DNA from: Pseudomonas rhizosphaerae
Lineage (GTDB): Bacteria > Pseudomonadota > Gammaproteobacteria > Pseudomonadales > Pseudomonadaceae
DNA length: 64,000 nt
Reading direction: 5' to 3'
Assembly: GCF_000761155.1 (NCBI RefSeq)
Contig: NZ_CP009533.1
Location: forward strand, 1,860,001 to 1,924,000
In this document: in pieces, positions 17,811-26,707 of the stretch
Numbering within the stretch: the stretch's first letter is position 1
Layout: every line of letters starts with the position of its first letter
Translations under genes and position numbers: made by a program
Notes under the pieces: generated by a model
Databases searched by the model: none
What the model saw: only the letters and a program-made list of their open reading frames with translations
Told to the model about the DNA's origin: nothing

Positions 17811-18754
17811 CCCGATCCAACAACGATGTGTGCGCGATCATCCTCAACTGGAATGGCGCCGATACCACCATTGACTGCATTCGTGCTCTGGACGCGCATT
17901 GCCGTGTCCCGGTCGTGGTGATCGACAACGATTCCAAGGACGACAGCGTTTCGCGCCTGAAGCACTTCCTCAGCGACTCGACCGGCCCGGACCTTCACGT
18001 CATCGACGAGCGCGCGGCCGGCAGCTACGACACGCCGCACGAGCGGGTATTGATCGTCAACGAAGGCAACCACGGCTACGCCGGTGGCAACAACGTCGGC
18101 ATCGATTACGCCGTGCGCGCAGGCTACCGCTACATCTGGCTGCTCAACAACGACGTGACCGTCGAGGCCGGCGCCCTGGAAGCCTTGCGCGACACCCTGG
18201 AACAGTCGCCCAAGTGCGGCTTCTCGGCCTCGGTGCTGGTGTACTCGGACCGCCCCCAGGTAGTCCAGTGCGTAGGCGGCGGCACCTTGTTCCCCTGGCT
18301 AGGCAAGACCAAGCTGATGGGCAAGAACCTGGACCGTGCGCAGCTGGCTACCGCCGGCCTGCCCGAGCCCGACTACCTGATGGGTGCCAGCCTGATGGTG
18401 CGGCGCGAGGTCATCGAAGAAGTCGGCATGATGGACCATCGCTACTTCATGTACTCCGAAGAAGTGGACTGGGAACGTCGCGCAGCGGCGGTCGGTTGGC
18501 ACGGTCGCGTCGCCCTGAACAGCTTCGCTCGCCATGGCGACAGCGGCAGCACCAAAGGGCGCAGCCACATGTTCCATTTCTACCGCAACCGCGCCGCCAT
18601 CATGTACAACAAGCGCTTTCATTCGACCGCGTGCACCTTCGTCTCGGCCATTGCGCTAGGCGCGATCACCGTGCTGCAGAACCGCAGCAGTGCCAAGAAC
18701 ATCAAGTTCGGCATCAAGGGCATCACCGAGGGCTTGGCGTTCAAATGGCGCTGA
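17807..18754 (+). CDS. family 2 glycosyltransferase (rhamnosyltransferase-like)
   Basis: A 315-residue inverting GT-A glycosyltransferase. It has the N-terminal AIILNWNGADTTIDCI and VVVIDNDSKDDS nucleotide-binding strands, the NEGNHGYAGGNNVGIDYA segment typical of WbbL/RfbF-like rhamnosyltransferases, and LLNNDVTVE as the metal-binding DxD equivalent. CAGGAGG at 17792-17798 precedes the ATG. Besides the initiator and the WecG-type enzyme it is the only dedicated transferase in the cluster, which implies a short repeat unit or transferases encoded elsewhere. Confidence 0.87.
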   Translation: MTRSNNDVCAIILNWNGADTTIDCIRALDAHCRVPVVVIDNDSKDDSVSRLKHFLSDSTGPDLHVIDERAAGSYDTPHERVLIVNEGNHGYAGGNNVGIDYAVRAGYRYIWLLNNDVTVEAGALEALRDTLEQSPKCGFSASVLVYSDRPQVVQCVGGGTLFPWLGKTKLMGKNLDRAQLATAGLPEPDYLMGASLMVRREVIEEVGMMDHRYFMYSEEVDWERRAAAVGWHGRVALNSFARHGDSGSTKGRSHMFHFYRNRAAIMYNKRFHSTACTFVSAIALGAITVLQNRSSAKNIKFGIKGITEGLAFKWR

Positions 18755-18782
18755 GTGATCTATCGTCCACGAGGTAACGGAC

Positions 18783-20066
18783 ATGCTCCAGGCTTTGTTC
18801 AATCCGCGCACGTTGCTGTGCCTGCTGGTGGTGGTCAACTCCGGCTTTATCTTCCTGACCGACAACAAGCTGGCGGGGCTGCCGTACCTGCGTGAACTGT
18901 ATCTGGCCGGTGTGGTGGGCTCGGCGGTGCTGTTGCTGACCATGTGGCAACGCCCTTGGCAGTCACGGGCCAGTATGTGGATCCTGTTCATGGGCGTGGC
19001 CCTGCCGGTGATGTCCGCACTGTTCTCCTGGTATCACTTCGAGCAGCCGCTGTTCTACGGCCTGCTCGAAGAGCGCCGCAACTTCCTGTACTTGCTGTTT
19101 TTCCCGGCGCTGTACTTGATGCTCAAGGCGCAACCGACCCAGGAACAGCTGGAACGCTATTTCCTGATGGGCGGCCTGGCCTGCGTGGCGGTCGGCTTCC
19201 TCTACTACTTCAAGATCGTCCCGGAAAACGCCGCCGTGGCGTTCAACGTCGATGAGAAGGACTACGGCCTGAACCCGTTGCGTCCGGATCGCTTCAGCAT
19301 CGGCGGCTCTTACGTGTCGCTGTGCGCAATGATGCTGATGTACCGCCTGCGCCGGCGTATCGAGTTGGTGCCGGTATTGCTGCTGGGCCTGTTCGCGGCG
19401 TACTTGTGGCTGGTGCTGCAGACCCGTAACACCATGCTGGTATGGACCCTGGCTGCGCTGTGGATCTTCCGCGCGCACCTGCATGTGCTGGTCAAGCTGG
19501 GCCTGGCGATGATCGTGGTGGGCGGGATTGCCTACATGGTGATGCCGGCACCGTTCGAGGCACAGTACGAGCGGCTGATGGCCCTGGTGCAGGAAGCGAC
19601 CGAGCCGGGTGGGGTGCGTGCCGATACCACGGCGATCATTCTGCGCGACACCGCAGCCAACTGGTACGTGGGGATGGGCGCACTGTCACTGCAGTGGCAG
19701 GGCGGTTTCTCGCGCCTGTACAGCTCGTATTTCTACTTGTCAGACGTGGGTGTGCTGGGCGTGATGTATCGCTACGGCTTCATCATGCCGCTGATCATTT
19801 TGGTGTACTTCGTCGGATTCTGGCGAATCGGTCGGCAGTGCCGGAACAAAGGTGACCTGCTCGCTGCCTTTATCCTGGACATGTGTTTCAACCTGATCAA
19901 CCTGTTCCTGTCGCCGGCCATGATGTATGACGGCAACATTGCAGCGCTCGCGGTTGCGGCATTCGTCTACTACGGGCAGGTGAGGGTGCCGGCGTCGCAA
20001 CCGGCCGATCGTCCCCAGGAACGACCGGCCGGCCCAGCGGGCCTGTCGGTTACGTCGGGCCGATAG
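18783..20066 (+). CDS. O-antigen ligase/polymerase-like membrane protein (probable Wzy)
   Basis: A 427-residue protein with about 11-12 transmembrane helices and a periplasmic loop around residues 265-310. Between a flippase and a WecG-type transferase, and with a Wzc co-polymerase present, it is the best candidate for the repeat-unit polymerase. Wzy proteins share little sequence, so this rests on topology, the conserved arginine-rich segment LQTRNTMLVWT, and context. The last 17 bp overlap the 3' end of the opposing GH5 gene. Confidence 0.75.
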   Translation: MLQALFNPRTLLCLLVVVNSGFIFLTDNKLAGLPYLRELYLAGVVGSAVLLLTMWQRPWQSRASMWILFMGVALPVMSALFSWYHFEQPLFYGLLEERRNFLYLLFFPALYLMLKAQPTQEQLERYFLMGGLACVAVGFLYYFKIVPENAAVAFNVDEKDYGLNPLRPDRFSIGGSYVSLCAMMLMYRLRRRIELVPVLLLGLFAAYLWLVLQTRNTMLVWTLAALWIFRAHLHVLVKLGLAMIVVGGIAYMVMPAPFEAQYERLMALVQEATEPGGVRADTTAIILRDTAANWYVGMGALSLQWQGGFSRLYSSYFYLSDVGVLGVMYRYGFIMPLIILVYFVGFWRIGRQCRNKGDLLAAFILDMCFNLINLFLSPAMMYDGNIAALAVAAFVYYGQVRVPASQPADRPQERPAGPAGLSVTSGR

Positions 20067-21147
20067 CCTTGCACTTCGGCTCTTTCAGGTACCTGCCCAT
20101 GACCGACCATTGAGGGCGGGCCTTGCCGTTGATCGGCTCGACCGCCATGAAGTAGCCACCCCAGTAGGGGCCGCTCGACCAGTAGGTGATCGGCATGCAC
20201 TGGATGGCCAGGTACTTGTGCAACCGCTCGGCCGCATCCAGCCAGCGCGGGTCGTTGTCAGGGATGCCGAATTCGCCGATGTGGCCCTTCTTGCCATTGC
20301 GCTTGAGCCAATCGACGAACGGCTTGACGCGGTTCACAGCGATATCCGGATCCCATTTGCCGGAAATTCGATTCTTGTAGTTACCACTGCCGTCGGGATC
20401 GATGTAGATATGCGCGGAAAAGATCAGCTTGTTCGATGGGTCGTTGAGTTTGAGCAACTCATCGTTGTAGTGCGGCCAGCGCTCGGCACTGGACCACGAA
20501 CGACCCTCGACGTAGATCGGGCGGGTCTTGTCGATCGCCCGTATGGCATCGATGCCGGCTTGCGCCGCAGTCGGCCAGATGGCGTCGGACTCGTCGTGCG
20601 GCTCGTTCATCAGGTCGTAGCCGGCCAGTGCACTGTAGGGGCTCCAGCGGCGGGCCATCTGACTCATGAGGTTCTTGTAGTGAGCCACGGTGACGTCCTT
20701 GGTACCGATGATCTTGCCGCGGTAGCGCCCGTAGTTGTGCACGTCCAGGATCACCTGCATGTTGGCCTGAGCGGCCTGCACCAGCATCTTGTCGATCAAT
20801 CTCGCGTAAGTCGGGTCCAATGCTCCGCCCAGCGTAGGTTGCAGCCGCTCCCACTTGAGCGGGAAGCGCACGCTTTGAACGCCCCGACGCTTCCAGTTGG
20901 CAAAGAAACCTTCGCGCGGAAAGAAATAGTGCGTACCTTCCACGCCCGGAAACGCATTCTCGGAGAACTCAGCCCCCGAAACGTTGACCTGCGTCATCGG
21001 CACATCCGCGAGTGCGGCGCCAGAGCCCAGCACCAACGCCATCGCCGCACTCAGCAGTGTGCGACGAGGGCGTGAGGCATGGAGTTTCGGCACGAAAGGT
21101 ACTGCGCGCCCGGACACTGCACGTGAATACAACCTTTTGATGTTCAT
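20050..21147 (-). CDS. secreted GH5-family glycoside hydrolase (cellulase-like)
   Basis: A 365-residue exported (beta/alpha)8 glycosidase. A long n-region precedes the hydrophobic core and cleavage near ALA-DV at about 48. GH5 catalytic residues are visible: acid/base E182 in YDLMNEPHD and nucleophile E292 in HIGEFGIP, together with HNYG, SAHIYID and the C-terminal YWSSGPYWGG tryptophans. It lies on the opposite strand inside the exopolysaccharide cluster, so it probably trims or releases that polymer or another beta-glucan, much as PslG (GH39) or BcsZ (GH8) do in other clusters. It is separately transcribed. Confidence 0.9.
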   Translation of the reverse strand: MNIKRLYSRAVSGRAVPFVPKLHASRPRRTLLSAAMALVLGSGAALADVPMTQVNVSGAEFSENAFPGVEGTHYFFPREGFFANWKRRGVQSVRFPLKWERLQPTLGGALDPTYARLIDKMLVQAAQANMQVILDVHNYGRYRGKIIGTKDVTVAHYKNLMSQMARRWSPYSALAGYDLMNEPHDESDAIWPTAAQAGIDAIRAIDKTRPIYVEGRSWSSAERWPHYNDELLKLNDPSNKLIFSAHIYIDPDGSGNYKNRISGKWDPDIAVNRVKPFVDWLKRNGKKGHIGEFGIPDNDPRWLDAAERLHKYLAIQCMPITYWSSGPYWGGYFMAVEPINGKARPQWSVMGRYLKEPKCKAIGPT

Positions 21148-21274
21148 GGGCTCAGCCTATGGATAGAAGACAATCAATTACCACGCTTTAGACGAATAAG
21201 CCGAATCGTCCAAGCTCCCGCAGCCTTTCTACGGCGCTGCATTAACGCATTCTAGAACTGATAGGACGGCCTGG

Positions 21275-22027
21275 ATGAAAGTTTTTGGGATAGATTTCTA
21301 CAAAGGTGACCAAAGGGACCTGATCCGCGCCATCAAGGGCGAAGTGAACAAGCCTTTTGGTTACGTAGTGACCGCCAACGTCAACCACGTTGTGCTGCTT
21401 GAAAACGACTCGGTATTCCGCAACGCCTACGACACTGCGGCCTACCGGATCTGCGACAGCCGGGTATTGATGCCGGTGCTGCGCAAGTTCGACGCCGGCG
21501 TGCCCGAGGCCATCCCCGGCAGCACCCTGACCGTGTCGATGATGGACGAAGCCCAGCGCGAAGGCTGGACCGTGACGGTCGTCGGCTCGACCACCGACGT
21601 GCTGCAGGTGCTGGCCCAGCGCTACCCAGCGGTGACGTTCCTGCACTACAACCCGCCCATGGGCTTCATCGACAACCCGGCGGAGGTGGAAGCCACTTTG
21701 CAGTTCGTCGAGCAGCACCGGGCTCAGCTGTTGATCATGTCGGTCGGTTCGCCGCGTCAGGAACTGCTCAGCAAGATGATCGCCGACCGCGGTCGTGCCC
21801 ATGGCGTAGGCCTGTGCACGGGTGCGGCGCTGAACTTTCTTTCGGGCAAGGTCCAGCGTGCCCCGATGTGGGTGCAGAAGCTTTCGCTCGAATGGCTGCA
21901 CCGCATTCTCAGCGAGCCGCGCCGCCTGGCCGGGCGCTATTGGCACGACGGGCGGCGTATTTTGCCGATCATCCTGCGGCAACGCTCGCAGCAGCGTCAG
22001 TATTCGCAGCAGCGCGACAAGCCCTGA
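21275..22027 (+). CDS. WecG/TagA/CpsF-family glycosyltransferase
   Basis: A 250-residue GT26 enzyme. Family features are FGYVVTANVNHVVLLEND near the N-terminus, ICDSRVLMPVLR, VVGSTTDVLQ, LIMSVGSPRQELL and GALCTGAALNFLSGK-type segments ending with MWVQKLSLEWLHRILSEPRR. The enzymes add ManNAcA, ManNAc or a related hexose to lipid-linked acceptors. It is the last gene of the cluster and sits past the opposing GH5 gene, 127 bp from it, so it probably has its own promoter there. A strong terminator follows. Confidence 0.9.
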   Translation: MKVFGIDFYKGDQRDLIRAIKGEVNKPFGYVVTANVNHVVLLENDSVFRNAYDTAAYRICDSRVLMPVLRKFDAGVPEAIPGSTLTVSMMDEAQREGWTVTVVGSTTDVLQVLAQRYPAVTFLHYNPPMGFIDNPAEVEATLQFVEQHRAQLLIMSVGSPRQELLSKMIADRGRAHGVGLCTGAALNFLSGKVQRAPMWVQKLSLEWLHRILSEPRRLAGRYWHDGRRILPIILRQRSQQRQYSQQRDKP

Positions 22028-22068
22028 AAACGACAAAGCCACCTATGGGTGGCTTTGTCGTTTCAGGG
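22023..22068. terminator. bidirectional intrinsic terminator after the polysaccharide cluster
   Basis: A long stem AACGACAAAGCCACC (22029-22043) / GGTGGCTTTGTCGTT (22048-22062) with a TATG loop, extended outward by CCTGAAA/TTTCAGG. A/T runs on both sides suit termination of both the WecG-type gene and the opposing small gene. Confidence 0.85.
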
Positions 22069-22076
22069 CGCTGGCC

Positions 22077-22289
22077 TCAGCGCTTGCCCATGGAGCGGCG
22101 GGTACCGTTCGGCGCGCGGCCTGGGGTCTTGTCATGGTTAGACTTGCCCGCGCCGGGGTACCGGGCTGCTTCCTTGGCCGCGAAAGCACCTGGCTTGAAG
22201 GGGAAGGTGAAGGCCGGGATCGGCGCCTGGCCATCGACTTGGGCGGCCTCGACGAGCGGCTCGGCATCGGGGTGTTGATTGGCAGGCAT
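22077..22289 (-). CDS. small conserved hypothetical protein
   Basis: A 70-residue basic protein, unrecognised as to function. ATG at 22289 follows CGGAG at a normal distance; the frame continues to 22349 without support. It is proline-rich in the first half (IPAFTFPFKPGAFAAKEA) and lysine/arginine-rich at the C-terminus (GRAPNGTRRSMGKR), with no transmembrane segment. It converges on the polysaccharide cluster and shares its terminator. Confidence 0.6.
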   Translation of the reverse strand: MPANQHPDAEPLVEAAQVDGQAPIPAFTFPFKPGAFAAKEAARYPGAGKSNHDKTPGRAPNGTRRSMGKR

Positions 22290-22407
22290 GGTGACTCCGG
22301 GGCAAGCACGTTGTAAGGGAGGGGCAGTATACCCGAGCCTCCCTTGCAACGCTTGGTGCTGCGTTCGGTGTCTGGATTGGCGCCAGTGTGGCCAGCCAGG
22401 CCTGGCG

Positions 22408-23082
22408 TTAGGCCGGGCAGGCGGTGTGGCCGTTGTCCAGTCCCTGCTTGACGTTGCGCGAGAGCAGGCTGGCCTTGCCGTCGTGCCAGGTCAGGGTGAG
22501 CACGTAGACCGAGTCGAAATCGTTGGATTCCCAGTCGTTGGTGATGTTCATCTCCTGACCCACGGCGCGGCCGGCCACTTCGTTGATCAGTTCGGGCAGG
22601 TAGCCGTGCGACCAGGCCGTGTAGATGACCGCGTTGTGGTACTTGTCGCGCATCAGTTCCTTGGCCAGGTCCTGGGTGTCATTGGCGCCGTACTCGATGT
22701 TCACCGGCAGGCCCAGCTTGATGGCGCTGGGGCTGATGGTCATGAGCGGGCGCAGGTAGCTGTAGGATTCGTCGTTCTCGCCTTCCTCGACGTGCCGACC
22801 CGGGTCGGCGGCAAACACGAAATCGGCGTTGCCGAAGCGTTGCGGCAGCACTTCGGCCAGGTTCAGGGCGCGGTTGAGGCCTTGGCAGTTGAGCTGGCCG
22901 AGGCCGCCGGCGGGTTTTTCGGCGTGGCGCAGGAACACCAGGGTCTGGGTGCCATCGACGGGCGCTGCACGACTGTCGCTGATCTCGAAGGCGAGGAAGG
23001 TGCAGGAGCCGGCCAGGAGCAGGGCGGGCAATGCGTAGTAGTAGCGTTTCAACTGCCGGGCACAGTTGCTCAAAGTTTTCAT
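22408..23082 (-). CDS. exported histidine phosphatase family protein
   Basis: A 224-residue protein with a basic N-terminus and one hydrophobic segment (about 14-32), probably a signal anchor. It carries the branch-2-like signature VFLRHAEKP with the catalytic RH motif at about residues 52-53, plus a later ITNDWESNDFDSVYVL region. Histidine phosphatases act on phosphate monoesters. The ATG at 23082 puts the hydrophobic segment at the expected place; a GTG at 23145 adds 21 residues and is possible. No operon partner is evident. Confidence 0.7.
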   Translation of the reverse strand: MKTLSNCARQLKRYYYALPALLLAGSCTFLAFEISDSRAAPVDGTQTLVFLRHAEKPAGGLGQLNCQGLNRALNLAEVLPQRFGNADFVFAADPGRHVEEGENDESYSYLRPLMTISPSAIKLGLPVNIEYGANDTQDLAKELMRDKYHNAVIYTAWSHGYLPELINEVAGRAVGQEMNITNDWESNDFDSVYVLTLTWHDGKASLLSRNVKQGLDNGHTACPA

Positions 23083-23267
23083 AGGAAGGTTCTTGAACTC
23101 TCTCTGGGTTAGCTGACACACCCGACCAATGCGCGTGGCATGCACGCGCCTGGGCTCTCCCTGTCTTTATTTTTCCTGCCTGTTATCCAGTGGCAGGGGC
23201 GACTCTCTGAGTGCGATCTTGCCAGTTTGTTCGACGTTGGCTCCAATCAAGATAGTGGCATTTTGTT

Positions 23268-24044
23268 TCAGATTGACGACGCCGGGCTGGCGCGCAGGCC
23301 AGCGCTCAAAACACCCGCCATGGCGTTGCGGGTGTCGGACAGCGCCTTGCGGAACACCTCGTGCTGCGCCTCGACCCGCCATACCGGACCCACCAGGGCC
23401 AGGGCGTACTGACCTTGCGAGGTTTGCAAGGCCACGGCCATGGCGCCCACACCTATCATGTGCTCGTCGGAGTCGCAGGCATAGCCCCGGTCGCGAACCT
23501 CGGCGAGTTGTTCGAGCAGGCGGGGCAGGTCTGGCGTGCTCGGCGTCAACGGTTCCAGCACCGGGCCGAGCAACTGTACCACGGCCTCGTCGCTCATCTT
23601 GGCCAACAACGCCTTGCCGCCCGAGGTCGCGTAGACGCTGAGGAAGCTCCCCGAAGAAGGCGCTACACGTAATGGCTGCGGCGACACCACCGAGTGCAGC
23701 AGCATCAGGTGGGTACCGTTGCGGTTGACCAGCACGGAGGTTTCCCCGGTTCGCTCGGTCAACGCCTCCATATAGGGGCGCACTTGCTGAATGATATCGA
23801 CGTGGCTGTTGGACGCCAGGCGCATCAACGCCGGGCCCAGGCATACGCCGCCGGCACCCTGGACCTTGAGCAGCTCTTCATGGGCCAGTGCGTCGACCAG
23901 GCGCTGGACCGTGGAGCGGGGCAGGTCGATGCGCTTGGCGATGGCGCCCAGGCTCAGACCGTCCGGTTCGCTTTCCAGACAGCGCAGGATGGCTGCCGCC
24001 CGAGAGATGACCTGAATACCGTTACGATCATTGTCGCTGCTCAT
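23268..24044 (-). CDS. IclR-family transcriptional regulator
   Basis: A 258-residue regulator with an N-terminal winged helix (about 8-70; VISRAAAILRCLESEP, LSLGAIAKRIDLPRSTVQRLV) and a C-terminal IclR effector domain (about 85-250; SVYATSGGKALLAKM, CDSDEHMIGVGAMAVAL). It is divergent from the tripartite efflux operon, so it most likely controls those genes and itself through the repeats in the shared 98-bp region. ATG at 24044 is used; a longer frame reaches 24077. Confidence 0.88.
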   Translation of the reverse strand: MSSDNDRNGIQVISRAAAILRCLESEPDGLSLGAIAKRIDLPRSTVQRLVDALAHEELLKVQGAGGVCLGPALMRLASNSHVDIIQQVRPYMEALTERTGETSVLVNRNGTHLMLLHSVVSPQPLRVAPSSGSFLSVYATSGGKALLAKMSDEAVVQLLGPVLEPLTPSTPDLPRLLEQLAEVRDRGYACDSDEHMIGVGAMAVALQTSQGQYALALVGPVWRVEAQHEVFRKALSDTRNAMAGVLSAGLRASPASSI

Positions 24045-24056
24045 AGAATTTGCCTT

Positions 24057-24084
24057 TTGTATCACTGATCGGTACATTGTATCG
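24057..24084. promoter_or_regulatory. probable IclR operator between regulator and efflux operon
   Basis: Two direct repeats TTGTATC at 24057-24063 and 24077-24083, 20 bp apart (two helical turns). The second lies in a near-palindrome CGGTAC-ATT-GTATCG at 24070-24084. IclR proteins bind 14-20 bp pseudo-palindromes in such gaps. Confidence 0.5.
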
Positions 24085-24142
24085 GAATTCAGCAGTTCGC
24101 AATAATTTGTTACCCGTCATTCGCAGCAAGCAGGTTCATTTC

Positions 24143-25669
24143 GTGTCCCCACCTTCTTCTCCTCCCGGTCCGGCGCCGTTCGGCTGGCGTCTAGCCATTG
24201 GGCTGGTCGGCGTGCTGATCGCCGCCTTGACGTCTGGCATCAACGACCGGGTCACCGATATCACCCTGGCCGACCTGCTGGGCATCTATGGCTACGGCCA
24301 CGATGAAGGCAGTTGGATCAGCTCTGCCTATGCAGCGGCCGAAGTGTCGGCGATGCTCCTGGCGCCCTGGTTGGCAGTGACTTTTTCCCTGCGCCGCTTC
24401 GCCATCGTGGTCACGGTGGCGTTCGCCGGCTTCGGCGCACTGTGCCCGTTCGCGCCCAACCTGGAAAGCCTGCTGGTGTTGCGCGTGCTTCAGGGCCTGG
24501 CCGGGGGCGCGCTGCCGCCGCTGCTGATGACCGCCGCCCTGCGGTTTCTGCCGTGGCACATCAAATTGTACGGGCTGTCGGCCTATGCGCTCACGGCCAC
24601 GTTCGGCCCCAACCTGGCGATGCCGCTGGCCGCCTTGTGGACCGAGGGCAGCGACTGGCGCCTGGTGTTCTGGCAGATCATCCCGGCGTGCCTGATCGGC
24701 GGCGCCTGCATTGCCTATGGCCTGCCTCAGGACCCTTTGCGCCTGGAGCGCTTCAAGCAGGCCGATTGGCGCGGCGCGTTGCTGGGCACGGCCGGCCTGA
24801 GCATGCTGATCGTCGGTTTGACCCAGGGCGAACGGCTGGACTGGCTCGAGTCGCCCTTGATCGCCTCGCTGCTGATCGGTGCCGGGGTGTGCCTGCCGCT
24901 GTTTCTGCTCAACGAATGGTTTCATCCACTGCCGCTGTTCAAACTGCAGTTGCTGGGGCGGCGCAACTTCGCCTTCGGCATCACCACGCTGTGCCTGTTC
25001 CTCTTCGTTGGCATGGCCGGCAGTGCGATTCCCGCAGGCTACCTGACCCACATCCAGGGCTACCGGCCGTTGCAGACCATGCCCACTGCGCTGTGCATCG
25101 CCTTGCCGCAGTTGCTGATCGCGCCGCTGGTGGCGTTCGTCATCAACCGCAACTGGGTGGACGCACGCTACGTGATGGCCGCTGGTTTCGGCCTGCTGAC
25201 CCTGGCGCTGCTGGGTGGCTCGCAGCTCACCGGCGAATGGATTCGCGACGACTTCTACCTGTTACAGGCCTTGCACACCTTCGGCCAGCCGATGGTGGTG
25301 GTGCCGTTGCTGATGATCGCCACCGGCGTGATCCATCCACTGGAAGGGCCGTTCGCCTCGTCGATGGTCAATACCCTGCGTGGTTTGTCGTCGGTGGTAG
25401 CAGGGGTGGTGCTGGAAAATTTCGTCACCGCCCGTGAGCACCTGCATTCCAACACCTTGCTCGACCAGGTCGGCAACAGCTACCAGAGCCTGTTGCCGCT
25501 CTACGGCGAACCGGCCGCCGAACTGGCCGGCCGCGTGCGCGCCCAGGCGTTCGTGCTCAGCTACAGCGACGCGTTTCTGGCACTGCTGGCCTTCATCGCC
25601 GTGCTGCTGGTGGTACTCGCCACCCTGCCCAAACGTGCCTATCCACCGCAACCTCCGGTACCGTCATGA
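24143..25669 (+). CDS. DHA2/EmrB-like MFS efflux transporter
   Basis: A 508-residue inner-membrane transporter with about 14 helices (GINDRVTDITLADLLGIYG early, LRVLQGLAGGALPPLLM in the fourth or fifth helix). The GTG at 24143 is preferred because the upstream extension, opened by a TTG at 24050, would run through the operator region and begin inside the divergent promoter. Its stop overlaps the HlyD-like adaptor gene (ATGA), and a NodT-family outer-membrane factor follows, so the three form a complete EmrAB-TolC-like pump. Substrates are unknown; the IclR regulator suggests induction by an aromatic or organic acid. Confidence 0.87.
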   Translation: MSPPSSPPGPAPFGWRLAIGLVGVLIAALTSGINDRVTDITLADLLGIYGYGHDEGSWISSAYAAAEVSAMLLAPWLAVTFSLRRFAIVVTVAFAGFGALCPFAPNLESLLVLRVLQGLAGGALPPLLMTAALRFLPWHIKLYGLSAYALTATFGPNLAMPLAALWTEGSDWRLVFWQIIPACLIGGACIAYGLPQDPLRLERFKQADWRGALLGTAGLSMLIVGLTQGERLDWLESPLIASLLIGAGVCLPLFLLNEWFHPLPLFKLQLLGRRNFAFGITTLCLFLFVGMAGSAIPAGYLTHIQGYRPLQTMPTALCIALPQLLIAPLVAFVINRNWVDARYVMAAGFGLLTLALLGGSQLTGEWIRDDFYLLQALHTFGQPMVVVPLLMIATGVIHPLEGPFASSMVNTLRGLSSVVAGVVLENFVTAREHLHSNTLLDQVGNSYQSLLPLYGEPAAELAGRVRAQAFVLSYSDAFLALLAFIAVLLVVLATLPKRAYPPQPPVPS

Positions 25670-26706
25670 CACCTGCCACCAAACACCGAACCGCCGTCTC
25701 CCTCATTGTCGCGGCCATCTTCGTCTGCGCTGCCTATGGCCTGTACCACGTGCTGCACAGCGATGGTCTGCAGCGCACCGATGACGCCTACATTCGTGCC
25801 GACTCGGTACTGGTAGCGCCGCGGGTGGCCGGGGTGGTCACCGAGGTGCTAGTGCAGGACAACCAGTCGGTCAAGGCAGGGCAGTTGCTCGCGCGCCTGG
25901 ACCCGCGCGACTACCGTGCATCGGTGGCAGCCGCCCGCGCCGACGTCAGTGCGGCACAGGCACAGGTGAAGAACCTGCGCGCCAGCATCGAGCGTCAGGC
26001 GGCTGTGATCGACCAGACCAGTGCCGCGACCCGCGCGACGGCCGCGTCGCTGAAGTTCGCCCAGGCCAACGCCCAGCGTTACCGCAACCTGTCCAACGCT
26101 GGCGCCGGCACCCAGGAAGAGCGGCAGAAGGCCGAGGCCGAGTTGCAGGGCTGGGAAGCCTCGCGTGACCGCGATGCCGCGTCGCGCGTTGCAGCGCAGC
26201 GTACCCTGGATGTGCTCAAGGCCGAGCTGGAAGTGGCCCAAGCAGCGCTGGACAAGGACCGCTCGGCGCTGGAGCAGGCCGAGCTGAACCTGTCCTACAC
26301 ACAGATTCTGGCACCGGTCGACGGCATGATCGGCCAGCGCTCGGTGCGCGTCGGCGCCTATGTCGCACCTGGTCGGCCCCTGTTGGCCCTGGTGCCGCTG
26401 CACGAGGCGTTCGTGGTCGCCAACTTCCGCGAGACGCAACTGGCGCACATGCACGCCAATCAGCGCGTGGACATTCAAGTCGACAGCATTCCCGACCAGA
26501 TTTTTCAGGGTCACATCGACAGCGTTGCGCCGGCCACCGGTCTGTCGTTCGCGCAGATCAGTCCGGACAACGCCACCGGCAACTTCACCAAGGTGGTCCA
26601 GCGCATCCCGGTCAAGGTGGTGTTCGAGGCCGATCAGCCCCATCTGGACCGTCTGCGCGTGGGCCTGTCGGTCATCGCGTCGGTCGATACCACCCAGGAG
26701 CCCTGA
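25666..26706 (+). CDS. HlyD/EmrA-family periplasmic adaptor
   Basis: A 346-residue membrane fusion protein. There is one N-terminal helix (about 10-28), lipoyl half-motifs around DDAYIRADSVLVAPRVAGVV and ILAPVDGMIGQRSVRVG, a long alpha-helical hairpin (about 85-195) rich in Ala, Gln and Glu, and a beta-barrel domain near residues 240-330. It connects the MFS transporter to the outer-membrane factor encoded next. It overlaps the transporter gene by 4 bp and ends 1 bp before the outer-membrane gene. Confidence 0.93.
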   Translation: MTPATKHRTAVSLIVAAIFVCAAYGLYHVLHSDGLQRTDDAYIRADSVLVAPRVAGVVTEVLVQDNQSVKAGQLLARLDPRDYRASVAAARADVSAAQAQVKNLRASIERQAAVIDQTSAATRATAASLKFAQANAQRYRNLSNAGAGTQEERQKAEAELQGWEASRDRDAASRVAAQRTLDVLKAELEVAQAALDKDRSALEQAELNLSYTQILAPVDGMIGQRSVRVGAYVAPGRPLLALVPLHEAFVVANFRETQLAHMHANQRVDIQVDSIPDQIFQGHIDSVAPATGLSFAQISPDNATGNFTKVVQRIPVKVVFEADQPHLDRLRVGLSVIASVDTTQEP

Positions 26707-26707
26707 G

